From UBA961 sp049426725 (GTDB taxonomy: Bacteria > Bacteroidota > Ignavibacteria > Kapaibacteriales > UBA961): 64,000 nucleotides of DNA. The stretch spans positions 1-64,000 of the forward strand of contig JBMSYN010000011.1 of assembly GCA_049426725.1 (NCBI GenBank), written 5' to 3'. Made by a program: the position numbers and the translations under genes. Of this stretch, positions 17,858 to 26,623 are shown one piece after another. Within the stretch, counting starts at the first letter, position 1, and each line of letters begins with the position of its first letter. The notes under the pieces are model-generated. The model ran no database searches. It was given only the letters and a program-made list of their open reading frames with translations, and had not been told where the DNA came from.

Positions 17858-20098
17858 TCAACTCAAAGCTGCTGACAGCGAATTCATGTATGCGTTTTGA
17901 GCTTTCTCAAGAGATAGTGAGAATGTCTTTCCTTTTACAATGTCGCCGCCCGTTTTTCCAATGATTTCCAATGGCACATTATGAGTTTGAGCAATGTTCT
18001 GTGCTTGTTCAAGCATGTCTTGTCTTAGTGAAACAATGATTCTGTTTTGTGCTTCCCCGAATAATTGATGGGCATCTTCTTCAAATGGGAATGTCAACTC
18101 AGCACCAATTTCATTTGCAAGACATGATTCTGCAATCGCGATTGCCAATCCACCTTCAGCGCAATCATGTGCGCTCAATACAGTTTGATTTCTAATCATT
18201 TCAATGATTGCTTTTTGCAATGCAACTTCTCTTTCCAATGAGAATGCCGGGGCTTCGCCTGCTATCAAGCCATATTTCATTTTGAGCAATTCTGAACCTT
18301 CCAATCCACCTATTTGCCATCCAAGCAAAGCGATGATGGCATCAGATTCGGTGAATCCTGCTCCAACTGTTTTGTGTACTTCAGGAATAAGTCCAAGCAT
18401 GCCGATGGTTGGTGTGGGGAAGATCGCATGTTTCTGCGATTCATTGTGGAAGCTTACATTTCCACCTGTGACCGGAGTATTGAAAGCTCTGCAAGCATCA
18501 CCCATTCCACGAATGGCTTCTGAAAATTGCCAAAAGACTTCAGGGTCATATGGATTGCCAAAATTGAGGCAATTTGTAATGGCAACAGGTTCAGCTCCTA
18601 CACATGCTACATTGCGTGCTGCTTCTGCAACAGCAATCATTCCGCCTTTGTAAGGATCCAAATACACATAGCGCGAATTGCAATCGGTGCTAACGGCTAT
18701 CCCAAAATCATCTATTTCCTTGATCCTCAAAATTGGTGCATCGCCTTTGATTGTCATCGTATTTGTTCGCACCTGAGAATCATATTGCTCAAAAATCCAG
18801 CGTTTATTTGTGATCGTGCTTTGAGACAATAGATCGAGAATGATTGATGAGTGATCTTCAGGTTTAATGTAAATCTCAGGAAGTGTTTTACTTGATGATA
18901 GATAGGCAGGCACCTTTTTTTCACGAACATATACAGGCGCATCCCCTCCAAGAACGAGAGTTTGAGCAGGTAATTCCGCAACTTTTTTCCCGTGTCTGAA
19001 TACATGGATGAGTTCTTCTTCGATCACTTCGCCAATTCGTGAAATGGGCACATCCCATTTTTTGCAAATTTCTTCAGCAATATGTTCTTTGCCTTGCTCC
19101 ACAATCACAAGCATTCGTTCTTGAGATTCAGAGAGCATGATTTCATAAGCGCTCATGTCTTGCTCACGCAAAGGAACAAGGTCAAGATCGATGATCATTC
19201 CTGCCTTACCTTTTGCGCTCATTTCAGCTGTTGAACAGGAAATGCCGGCAGCACCCATGTCTTGCATGCCAACCACGCAACCGCTTTTGATCAATTCCAA
19301 TGTTGCTTCAAGCAATAACTTTTCTGCGAAAGGATCGCCAACCTGAACGGTTGGTCGCATATCTTCGGTTTTTTCATCGAATTCTCTTGAAGCTAGAAGG
19401 GAAGCGCCATGGATGCCATCTCGTCCTGTTGAACTTCCCATAATCATCACGCTATTGCCCTTTCCTTCTGAAATTGCAGAACACGTTTCACCAACTTTCA
19501 CAATCCCAACTGCCATTGCATTGACAAGTGGATTGTCTGTATAACAATGATCGAAGTAGACTTCTCCGCCTACTGTTGGAACACCAAAGCAATTCCCATA
19601 ATGTCCGATGCCATGCACGACACCTTTCACCAAATATTTCGTGCGAGGAGTATCTAATTCACCAAAGCGCAATGAATTCAATGCGGCGATTGGTCTTGCA
19701 CCCATTGTGAAAATATCTCTCAAAATTCCACCCACGCCCGTTGCCGCACCTTGGAAAGGTTCAACTGCCGAAGGATGATTATGACTTTCAATCTTGAAGG
19801 CAATTGCATATCCATGTCCGATATCAATCAATCCGGCATTTTCCTCACCAGCTTCAACAAGCATGCGTCCACCGGAACGAGGAAGAGTCTTTAATTGAAG
19901 AATGGAGTTTTTGTATGAACAATGTTCGCTCCACATCACTGAATAGACACCCAATTCGGTATAGGAAGGAGTGCGACCCAATTTTTCGCAGATAAGGGAA
20001 AATTCATTGGGAGTTAAACCAACTTCTTTTGCTGTTTCTACTGTAACTTCAAGTTCAGAATAGACTGATTGTTGAATATCAAGCTGTGTTCGTGACAT
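17858..20098 (-). CDS. purL: phosphoribosylformylglycinamidine synthase subunit PurL
   Basis: A 746-residue small-type PurL, the ATP-dependent subunit that makes FGAM from FGAR using ammonia supplied by PurQ with PurS. The N-terminus carries the MWSEHCSYKNS motif. ESHNHPSAVEPFQGAATGVGG is the nucleotide and substrate loop, and DMGAAGISCSTAEM follows. The two repeated AIRS-like halves are complete. The frame stays open to 20203, but ATG 20098 begins at the normal family N-terminus. A TAATTTTG element lies about 76 nt upstream. No other pur genes are nearby. Confidence 0.96.
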   Translation of the reverse strand: MSRTQLDIQQSVYSELEVTVETAKEVGLTPNEFSLICEKLGRTPSYTELGVYSVMWSEHCSYKNSILQLKTLPRSGGRMLVEAGEENAGLIDIGHGYAIAFKIESHNHPSAVEPFQGAATGVGGILRDIFTMGARPIAALNSLRFGELDTPRTKYLVKGVVHGIGHYGNCFGVPTVGGEVYFDHCYTDNPLVNAMAVGIVKVGETCSAISEGKGNSVMIMGSSTGRDGIHGASLLASREFDEKTEDMRPTVQVGDPFAEKLLLEATLELIKSGCVVGMQDMGAAGISCSTAEMSAKGKAGMIIDLDLVPLREQDMSAYEIMLSESQERMLVIVEQGKEHIAEEICKKWDVPISRIGEVIEEELIHVFRHGKKVAELPAQTLVLGGDAPVYVREKKVPAYLSSSKTLPEIYIKPEDHSSIILDLLSQSTITNKRWIFEQYDSQVRTNTMTIKGDAPILRIKEIDDFGIAVSTDCNSRYVYLDPYKGGMIAVAEAARNVACVGAEPVAITNCLNFGNPYDPEVFWQFSEAIRGMGDACRAFNTPVTGGNVSFHNESQKHAIFPTPTIGMLGLIPEVHKTVGAGFTESDAIIALLGWQIGGLEGSELLKMKYGLIAGEAPAFSLEREVALQKAIIEMIRNQTVLSAHDCAEGGLAIAIAESCLANEIGAELTFPFEEDAHQLFGEAQNRIIVSLRQDMLEQAQNIAQTHNVPLEIIGKTGGDIVKGKTFSLSLEKAQNAYMNSLSAALS

Positions 20099-20173
20099 GG
20101 TTGCTTCGAGGTGTGAGAAAACTTTCTTAACATTGCAGACTTGCAAGCGGAGGAATTGCCTTTCAAATCCTCT

Positions 20174-20181
20174 CAAAATTA
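20174..20181 (-). promoter_or_regulatory. possible -7 element for purL
   Basis: CAAAATTA on plus reads TAATTTTG on minus, a TAnnTTTG match in the 134-nt spacer between the divergent purL and uvrC. No -33 TTG at the expected distance. Confidence 0.28.
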
Positions 20182-20232
20182 CGACTATGACCCTATTTTG
20201 CATAGGATTGTTTTTCCACCCTCGTGAATTTT

Positions 20233-22101
20233 ATGATAAATGATGAGAACTCCTCATTGAAGCCCGAAGCTGATTCACATGCCAATCTACTGCAAAAGGT
20301 GGGGGGATTGCCTACAAAACCCGGCATTTACATCTATAAAAATGACTCAGGTTCGATTATTTATGTGGGAAAAGCAAAAAATCTTCGCAATAGAGTCCGT
20401 TCCTATTTTCAAGATAGACCAATGGATGCCAAAACCAAGGCCCTCATTCGTTATATCCATGATGTTGAAATCATCGTTACCGATACAGAAACTGAGGCAT
20501 TATTGCTTGAAAATAATCTGATCAAACAACATCGCCCGAAATACAATATTCTGCTGAAAGATGATAAAACATATCCTTCCATTCGCATAACGAATGAAGA
20601 GTTTCCCAGAATCTTTTCTACACGAACCATCATTCGAGATGGTAGCACTTATTTTGGTCCTTATACGGATGGAAAATATTTGTACCATTTGCTTCGGACA
20701 TTACGCTCAATTTTTCCGCTGAGAAGTTGTGATTTACCATTGTCTCAGCACTCTATCACTGCAGGCAAATACAAAGTCTGTTTGGATTATCATATCAAAA
20801 AATGCAATGGACCTTGCGTTGGATATGAATCCAAAGAAGAATATTCCATGCATATCAAACAAGCGATTCAGATTCTGAATGGCAAAACGCGCGATGTTGA
20901 ACGCATGATGGAGGAACGCATGAGTGAACTGGCAGATGCAATGCGATTTGAAGAAGCTGCCGCCATTCGAAATCGATTGCATCATCTTCGGGAATATGTT
21001 GCCAAACAAAAAGTGGTGTCCAGTGATTTGATAGACCGAGACATCTTTGCAATCTCAGTGATCGATGATGATGCTTGCATTGTGATTCTGAATATCCGTG
21101 ATGGGAAAATGGTGGGGAAGCGACATTTTTTCATTGCACAAGCAAGTGGCAGAGATATTTCAGAGTTACTGAGAGTTGCTCTTGAACGTTATTATTTGGA
21201 AAGCGAATCATATCCTACTGAGATTCTTCTTCCTTTTGAAATAGAAGATGCTGAATATGATTTATCATGGCTAAAAGAAAAGAAGGGCTCTGCAATTGAA
21301 ATCGTGGTTCCGAAAATCGGTGACAAAAAAAAGGTGATTTCCATGGCTGAAACAAATGCGACTTTCCTCGTGAGAGAATTGCATTTGCAAAGAGCTTCTC
21401 GAGATCAAGCTCTTCCAAGAGGTGTTGCAATTCTTCAGCAAGATTTGCGATTGGAAAAAGCTCCTCGACGCATTGAATGTTTTGACAATTCACATATTCA
21501 AGGAACTGATTATGTGTCGTCCATGGTGGTATTCTCGGATGGCAAACCCAAAAAGAGTGATTATCGAAAATTCAAATTGGGTTCATTTGAGGGAAATGAT
21601 GATTTCGCGGCAATGAAGGAAGTTATTCGCAGGCGTTACGATAAAGCGCCTGAAGATTTGATGACTTTGCCTGATTTGATTGTCATCGATGGAGGAAAAG
21701 GACAATTGTCTGCAGCAATGGAAGTGATTTCCGGACTTGAACACATGCAATCAATTCCTGTCATTGGTCTTGCCAAGCGCTTGGAAGAAATCGTGCTCCC
21801 GGGGCAATCGGATACATTGTTATTACCACGCACTTCCACAGGTTTGAGATTGCTTCAAGCAATTCGTGATGAAGCGCATCGTTTTGCAATTACCTATCAT
21901 CGTTCTTTGCGTGACAAAAGAACATTATCCACTGAATTAACGGAAATACAAGGCATAGGAGAAAAAACCGCAACGAAATTGCTCAAGGAATTTGGTTCGG
22001 TGAAACATGTAAAAGAAGCAAGCCAAGAGGCAATCATTGCATGCATTGGGAAAGCGCAAGCACAAAAAGTAATGCAGGCGCTTGGAATGTCGGATGACTA
22101 A
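20233..22101 (+). CDS. uvrC: excinuclease ABC subunit UvrC
   Basis: A 622-residue nucleotide-excision-repair endonuclease that makes both incisions around a lesion held by UvrA/UvrB. The N-terminal GIY-YIG nuclease (PGIYIYKND..IIYVGKAKNLRNRV) covers about residues 25-105. A UVR helix pair (UvrB-binding) follows near 205-240. The RNase-H-like C-terminal nuclease has FDNSHIQG and VIDGGKGQL. A helix-hairpin-helix pair lies at the end (IQGIGEKTATKLLKEFGS). A GTG at 20224 is an alternative start three codons upstream. The stop is 4 nt from the converging purine nucleoside phosphorylase stop. Confidence 0.97.
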   Translation: MINDENSSLKPEADSHANLLQKVGGLPTKPGIYIYKNDSGSIIYVGKAKNLRNRVRSYFQDRPMDAKTKALIRYIHDVEIIVTDTETEALLLENNLIKQHRPKYNILLKDDKTYPSIRITNEEFPRIFSTRTIIRDGSTYFGPYTDGKYLYHLLRTLRSIFPLRSCDLPLSQHSITAGKYKVCLDYHIKKCNGPCVGYESKEEYSMHIKQAIQILNGKTRDVERMMEERMSELADAMRFEEAAAIRNRLHHLREYVAKQKVVSSDLIDRDIFAISVIDDDACIVILNIRDGKMVGKRHFFIAQASGRDISELLRVALERYYLESESYPTEILLPFEIEDAEYDLSWLKEKKGSAIEIVVPKIGDKKKVISMAETNATFLVRELHLQRASRDQALPRGVAILQQDLRLEKAPRRIECFDNSHIQGTDYVSSMVVFSDGKPKKSDYRKFKLGSFEGNDDFAAMKEVIRRRYDKAPEDLMTLPDLIVIDGGKGQLSAAMEVISGLEHMQSIPVIGLAKRLEEIVLPGQSDTLLLPRTSTGLRLLQAIRDEAHRFAITYHRSLRDKRTLSTELTEIQGIGEKTATKLLKEFGSVKHVKEASQEAIIACIGKAQAQKVMQALGMSDD

Positions 22102-22105
22102 ATGA

Positions 22106-22942
22106 TTATAGTGCTTCCACTACCGATTCTATAAGCATTGCCAAAGCAGGTTCCGCCTTTTCCGCAGCTTTGATAACATCTTCAAGCGAGACTACTCCAA
22201 GATCTTCGTGATAGCCTTCATCTGTGATGATGGAAAATCCTGCAACTCGCATGCCCATATGGCGTGCAACTATCACTTCGGGAACTGTACTCATTCCAAC
22301 AACATCCCCACCAATGATTCGAAGAAACTTATACTCTGCTCTCGTTTCCAGATTGGGTCCGCTTACAGCAACATAGACACCTTTATGAACTGGAATCTCC
22401 AATGCCTCAGCTTTTTGAATGACAAGCTCTGTCAATGCAGCATCATATGGTCTGCTCATATCTGGGAATCTTGGGCCAAAAGAATTCAGATTAGGACCTA
22501 TCAATGGATTGTCACCAATCAAATTGATATGATCATCAATGATCATGATATCACTTGCTTTGAATTCCGGATTAAGTGCCCCACATGCATTTGACACGAA
22601 CAATGTATCAATGCCAAGTGATTTGAAGACGCGAATCGGAAAAGTGATTTCCTTCATGTCATAGCCTTCATAATAATGAAAGCGTCCTTTCATTGCGAGA
22701 ACGGTTTTTCCTGCCAATGTGCCATAGATCAATACCCCTGAATGTGATTCGACCGTTGAAAGAGGAAAATGAGGAATATCGGCATAAGGAATTTCTTTGA
22801 TTGGTTTTATTGACTGCGCAACCTTTCCAAGGCCTGTCCCCAAAACTATGGCGATGGTAGGTTGTTCGCCAAGCATCGCGGCAATATGCGAATGTGCTTC
22901 TTGAATGCATTGCTCATACACTGCATTTGAAAGATGAGTCAT
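22106..22942 (-). CDS. punA: purine-nucleoside phosphorylase (trimeric class I)
   Basis: A 278-residue enzyme that cleaves purine nucleosides with phosphate to free base and ribose-1-phosphate. Family motifs are in order: VLGTGLG (phosphate loop), VESHSG, GRFHYYEGY, VSNACGALN, GPNLETRAEY and VGMSTVPEV. The length fits the trimeric low-molecular-weight class. The start lies 28 nt downstream of the SRP RNA 3' end on the same strand, so it may be reached by read-through from that RNA. Guanosine/inosine preference is expected for the class but not proven here. Confidence 0.93.
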   Translation of the reverse strand: MTHLSNAVYEQCIQEAHSHIAAMLGEQPTIAIVLGTGLGKVAQSIKPIKEIPYADIPHFPLSTVESHSGVLIYGTLAGKTVLAMKGRFHYYEGYDMKEITFPIRVFKSLGIDTLFVSNACGALNPEFKASDIMIIDDHINLIGDNPLIGPNLNSFGPRFPDMSRPYDAALTELVIQKAEALEIPVHKGVYVAVSGPNLETRAEYKFLRIIGGDVVGMSTVPEVIVARHMGMRVAGFSIITDEGYHEDLGVVSLEDVIKAAEKAEPALAMLIESVVEAL

Positions 22943-22970
22943 GCCCTATACCTAATCAAAAATAAAAATA

Positions 22971-23062
22971 GGTCAAGCTTACCAGCCTGTCAGAGCAAAT
23001 GTACCGTTGCTTCCTTCCGGACCTGGCGGGGTTCGATCTGTTATGACCGCAGGGACTTGACC
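22971..23062 (-). ncRNA. ffs: signal recognition particle RNA (small bacterial 4.5S type)
   Basis: On the minus strand, GGTCAAG (complement of 23056-23062) pairs with CTTGACC (complement of 22971-22977), closing a hairpin of about 92 nt. The tip contains the universally conserved Ffh-binding loop CAGGTCCGGAAGGAAGCA. A T-rich tract (TATTTTTATTTTTG) directly follows the 3' end and probably terminates it. The promoter at 23068-23098 places the transcript start at about 23061, which agrees with the folded 5' end. Confidence 0.93.
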
Positions 23063-23067
23063 CACTG

Positions 23068-23098
23068 CAAAAATAGGCCATTTCGAAGACTCTCCCAA
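23068..23098 (-). promoter_or_regulatory. Bacteroidetes-type promoter of SRP RNA
   Basis: On the minus strand TTG (complement of 23096-23098), 20 nt spacer, TATTTTTG (complement of 23068-23075). The predicted transcription start is 6-7 nt downstream, at the first base of the SRP RNA fold. Confidence 0.7.
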
Positions 23099-23106
23099 CA
23101 TTTTCT

Positions 23107-23136
23107 TTGCAGATAGCATGATTGCTCGTATTTTTG
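23107..23136 (+). promoter_or_regulatory. Bacteroidetes-type promoter of tRNA-Arg
   Basis: TTG (23107-23109, within TTTG), 19-nt spacer, then TATTTTTG (23129-23136). The tRNA begins 17 nt after the -7 box. It lies back to back with the SRP RNA promoter; the two -33 elements are 8 nt apart. Confidence 0.72.
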
Positions 23137-23153
23137 TAATTCGTTTACGGCAT

Positions 23154-23227
23154 GCGCCCGTAGCTCATCTGGATAGAGCAACAGCCTTCTAAGCTGTGGG
23201 TAATAGGTTCGAGTCCTATCGGGCGTG
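23154..23227 (+). tRNA. tRNA-Arg (anticodon TCT)
   Basis: Acceptor GCGCCCG pairs with CGGGCGT (G-U at the first pair), with D-arm GCTC/GAGC. The anticodon arm ACAGC-CTTCTAA-GCTGT gives TCT, reading AGA. The T-arm is ATAGG-TTCGAGT-CCTAT, discriminator G. CCA is not encoded, unlike in the tRNA-Leu of this window. Confidence 0.95.
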
Positions 23228-23232
23228 CATTT

Positions 23233-23263
23233 AAACCCGGCATGATCAATGTCGGGTTTTTTA
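23233..23263 (+). terminator. intrinsic terminator of tRNA-Arg
   Basis: AACCCGGC pairs with GTCGGGTT (one G-T pair) around ATGATCAAT, followed by TTTTTT on the plus strand. It lies 6 nt after the tRNA and just upstream of the M16 peptidase start. Confidence 0.85.
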
Positions 23264-23273
23264 TTGGAGTTCA

Positions 23274-24530
23274 ATGAGCAATAATCCTCAAATAATTGAT
23301 CATGTTCTATCGAATGGATTACGTATCATCATTCTTCCGAATGAGAAAACTCCACTCGTCAATGTGACTGTCGGATATAAAGTGGGTTCAAAAGATGATA
23401 GTTTTTCCCATAAAGGATTTGCACATTTTTTTGAGCATTTGATGTTTGATGGATCAAAGCATGTAAAACGTGGAGAATTTGATGCATTATGTTCAAAAGC
23501 GGGAGGAACATTCAATGCATATACATCCTATGATCAAACAATTTATCATACGACTGTCCCATCGCATCAACTTGATTTGGTTTTATGGCTTGAATCTGAC
23601 CGCATGTTGCAATTTGGTGTTGGGCAAATTGGACTTGAAACGCAGCAAAAAGTAGTAAGCGAAGAGATTAAACAATCCGTTGAAAATCAGCCATATGGCA
23701 CTTGGAGAGTTGAACAAGGAACATTGGCATTCACCGATGATTGTTCCTATCAATGGGAAGTTCTTGGTAATAGAGCGCATATTGAATCAGCAACACTTGA
23801 TGAGGTTGCTTCTTTCTTTGATGCATATTATCGTCCTGACAATGCATGCTTGGTGATATCCGGTCATATTGACATATCAACAGTGCTTTCAAGAGTAGAG
23901 AAATATTTCGGAGTCATTCCAAGTAAAAAGCAAAAAACACTTAGAAATCCATTCACGAATGAAATGAAAAGAACCGGTGATATTGTGGTGAAAGATGCAG
24001 TCCCATTGCCTGCTGTATTCATGAGTTATCACTTGGATGGTTTCATGTCTGATACAACAGTTCAAGCAGACATACTAGCTTCTGCATTTGGTGATGGAAA
24101 AAGTTCTCGATTGTATTCTCATCTTGTTCGTGATCAACATATTGCTTCAAGTGTGTTTTGTTATGCAGATCAAAGGGAGCATGCATCGCTCATGACCTTT
24201 TCAGCAACGGCTGCTCATCCCGATATTACTCATGAACAGTTAATCGATGCTCTGGATGCTGAGATTCAAGATTTGATTGCTAAACCTATCAGTGATCATG
24301 AATTGGAGAAAGCTATCAATGCTGCAGGGACCGGATTTGCATATCATGTGCAGACAAATGCCGGCATTGCAGACATGGTATGTAATCAAACATTGTTTTG
24401 GAATGATCCCATGAGGGCTTTCACGATACTGGATCGTTATCGTTCAGTCACAAAAGAAGAAATCACCAATGTATGTGAGGGAATGGTGCGGCACAAAGAG
24501 CCGATTAGAGTGAGTTATATTCCAAAGTGA
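23274..24530 (+). CDS. M16-family zinc peptidase
   Basis: A 418-residue insulinase/processing-peptidase-type protein. The inverted zinc motif HxxEH is present (HFFEH, residues 51-55), and the second ligand Glu lies near 131 in SEEIKQSVENQPYG. The N-terminal domain is followed by a C-terminal M16 domain from about 180. There is no signal peptide, so it appears cytoplasmic unless exported by another route. GGAG 5 nt before the ATG is a reasonable ribosome site. The gene sits immediately after the tRNA-Arg terminator, so it depends on read-through or on a promoter I cannot see. Its stop is 2 nt from the converging feoB stop. Confidence 0.9.
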   Translation: MSNNPQIIDHVLSNGLRIIILPNEKTPLVNVTVGYKVGSKDDSFSHKGFAHFFEHLMFDGSKHVKRGEFDALCSKAGGTFNAYTSYDQTIYHTTVPSHQLDLVLWLESDRMLQFGVGQIGLETQQKVVSEEIKQSVENQPYGTWRVEQGTLAFTDDCSYQWEVLGNRAHIESATLDEVASFFDAYYRPDNACLVISGHIDISTVLSRVEKYFGVIPSKKQKTLRNPFTNEMKRTGDIVVKDAVPLPAVFMSYHLDGFMSDTTVQADILASAFGDGKSSRLYSHLVRDQHIASSVFCYADQREHASLMTFSATAAHPDITHEQLIDALDAEIQDLIAKPISDHELEKAINAAGTGFAYHVQTNAGIADMVCNQTLFWNDPMRAFTILDRYRSVTKEEITNVCEGMVRHKEPIRVSYIPK

Positions 24531-24532
24531 AA

Positions 24533-26383
24533 TCAGGAAGCAAGTTTGTGCACGATAAATGCACAAGCATAAGCGAGAACAAACATGTATGCAAATGCAA
24601 AAGCAGGCCATTTCCATGAGCCTGTTTCTCTTTTCAAAATGCTCATTGTGGAAATGCATTGCAGAGCATACACATAAAAGGCAAGTACAGACAAAGCAGA
24701 TGCAAAAGGGACAGTTTGTTGTAATGTAGATCGCAAACTTGTATCAGAGTCCGTAGTTTCTGCCCCGTATAACTGACCCATCACAGTAACAAACACTTCT
24801 CGAGCGGCAAAACTACCAATCACTCCAACAGTCAATTTCCAATCAAAACCCAATGGCTCGAATATAGGAGCGATGGATTTCCCAATCTTACCTGCATACG
24901 ATTGTTCCAATTGAATTTGTTGTTGCTGTAATGCACTTGCATTTGGTATGGGTTCAATGCGCGGAAATGCCGAAAGACACCATAAGATGAGCGATAGTGC
25001 AACGATAACGGTACCGGCTGATTTTAGAAAGTCCATTGCACGTTCCGATACTGATACAGCCATGCTCTTGAGTGAGGGCATGCGATAGGGAGGAAATTCA
25101 ATCAAAAATGGAATGATGTCTCCTTTGAACATGGATTTTTTCAAGATCAATGCTATGAATAATCCTGTCAATCCACCCACTACATATAAACCTGCAAGGA
25201 TGACTGCCTGCAATGAAAAGAAACCTCCGATAATCAAAGGAGGAATGAATGCACTGATGATGAGTGTATAAACCGGAAGTCTGGCGGAGCATGTCATGAG
25301 TGGTGCAATGAGCATTGTTATCATGCGATCTTTTTGTGAGGGAATGATGCGTGCAGACATGATACCCGGAATTGCGCATGCATAAGATCCCAAAAGTGGA
25401 ATGAAAGAGCGTCCCTGCAATCCAAAAAGACCCATAAATCGATCAATCAAAAATGCAGCTCTTGCAAGATATCCGCAATCTTCCAGAATGATGATAAAGA
25501 TGTTAAGTATGATGATTTGTGGAAGAAAAACAATTACCGAACCCACTCCGGCAATAAGTCCACGTGCAATGAGATCGCTCAAAATTCCTTGAGGCATTGA
25601 TTGTAAAACCATTCCTTCCAATGCTGAAAAACCTAATTCAATCAAATCCATAAAGGGAATTGCCCAAGAAAAGATCGATTGAAAAAATACTGCCATGATG
25701 AAGAGAAATGATACAATGCCACCAATTGGATGCAAGAGAATTGAATCCAATCTTTGGGTTATTCTATCAGATTCATGCATCCGTATGATGGAATCAGAAA
25801 TATTCTGCACCCAATGAACGCGATCACGAATTTCATTGAATTGCGGTGGAGGAGTGGGAAGTGTCTCGAAATGATCATTGAGTATAGTTTCTTTCAATGT
25901 TTCTACGCCTATTCCTTTATGCCCAACAATTGGCACAACGGTGAGGCCTGTCAATCGTTCAAGAGCAATGTCATCAATTACTCCGGACCTTGCTTTTACG
26001 CCATCTATCATCGTGAGTGCAATGATCATCGGAACGCCAAGTTCCGCGATTTGCGAATAGAGATATAAACTTTTGTCGATATTGGTTGCATCCATTACAA
26101 AAACGATTCCATCCGGTTTGGGAATTGATGGAATGTGATTCTTGAGTGCTTTGAGTGTGAGTTCTTCATCAATGGATGTTGGAATTAAACTATAACAACC
26201 CGGTAAATCGATGATTGACACTTGAGTTGTCTCAGTTTTGATGATGCCAAGGGATGGTTCAATCGTGATTCCCGGAAAATTCCCCACTTTCTTTCTCATG
26301 CCGGTCAAAACATTAAACAGTGTGGTTTTGCCGGAATTAGGTGTGCCAACAAATGCGATATATGATATTTGTTGTTGAGACAT
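24533..26383 (-). CDS. feoB: ferrous iron transport protein B
   Basis: A 616-residue inner-membrane Fe(II) transporter. The N-terminal GTPase domain has G1 GTPNSGKTT, G2 near NFPGIT and G3 DLPGCYS; the usual NxxD G4 appears as TMID. The membrane part (from about residue 220) holds the two Gate motifs, around RAAFLIDRFMG and SAGTVIVALS, and about ten hydrophobic segments. The length is shorter than E. coli FeoB (773) but fits the compact forms. feoA ends directly before its ATG. It is the last gene of the minus-strand unit that begins with gcvP. Confidence 0.95.
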   Translation of the reverse strand: MSQQQISYIAFVGTPNSGKTTLFNVLTGMRKKVGNFPGITIEPSLGIIKTETTQVSIIDLPGCYSLIPTSIDEELTLKALKNHIPSIPKPDGIVFVMDATNIDKSLYLYSQIAELGVPMIIALTMIDGVKARSGVIDDIALERLTGLTVVPIVGHKGIGVETLKETILNDHFETLPTPPPQFNEIRDRVHWVQNISDSIIRMHESDRITQRLDSILLHPIGGIVSFLFIMAVFFQSIFSWAIPFMDLIELGFSALEGMVLQSMPQGILSDLIARGLIAGVGSVIVFLPQIIILNIFIIILEDCGYLARAAFLIDRFMGLFGLQGRSFIPLLGSYACAIPGIMSARIIPSQKDRMITMLIAPLMTCSARLPVYTLIISAFIPPLIIGGFFSLQAVILAGLYVVGGLTGLFIALILKKSMFKGDIIPFLIEFPPYRMPSLKSMAVSVSERAMDFLKSAGTVIVALSLILWCLSAFPRIEPIPNASALQQQQIQLEQSYAGKIGKSIAPIFEPLGFDWKLTVGVIGSFAAREVFVTVMGQLYGAETTDSDTSLRSTLQQTVPFASALSVLAFYVYALQCISTMSILKRETGSWKWPAFAFAYMFVLAYACAFIVHKLAS

Positions 26384-26623
26384 TTATGAGAACTGGTGAA
26401 TATGAATGCTAACTGAAGAATCAGGTCTGAATGCAATGCGTGTTTGCCCGAATGAAATTTCCACCGGACCACCGAATGGTGCTCTTCTAAGTAATGTGAA
26501 TGTTGTTCCGGGAAGAAATCCCAATTCATTCAATCGGCGAATGAAATCTTCATTTCCTTCAAGTGAAGTGACGATCGCTTTGGAACCTATGGGCATTGTT
26601 CGGAGTGTGTCGCTCATCATCAT
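26384..26623 (-). CDS. feoA: ferrous iron transport protein A
   Basis: A 79-residue SH3-like FeoA protein, the small cytoplasmic partner of FeoB. Conserved features include the LGFLPGTTF segment and the closing VSIHIHQFS strand. Its start ATG overlaps the TGA of the oxidoreductase gene (ATGA), and its TAA directly abuts the feoB start. Three consecutive ATG codons (26623, 26620, 26617) are possible starts; the first is the one coupled to the upstream stop. Confidence 0.92.
   Translation of the reverse strand: MMMSDTLRTMPIGSKAIVTSLEGNEDFIRRLNELGFLPGTTFTLLRRAPFGGPVEISFGQTRIAFRPDSSVSIHIHQFS

Noticed and set aside
22957..22964. TATTTTTG on the minus strand just before the purine nucleoside phosphorylase gene
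   Set aside because: It belongs to the T-rich tract that follows the SRP RNA 3' end and has no TTG at the right distance; termination is the simpler reading.
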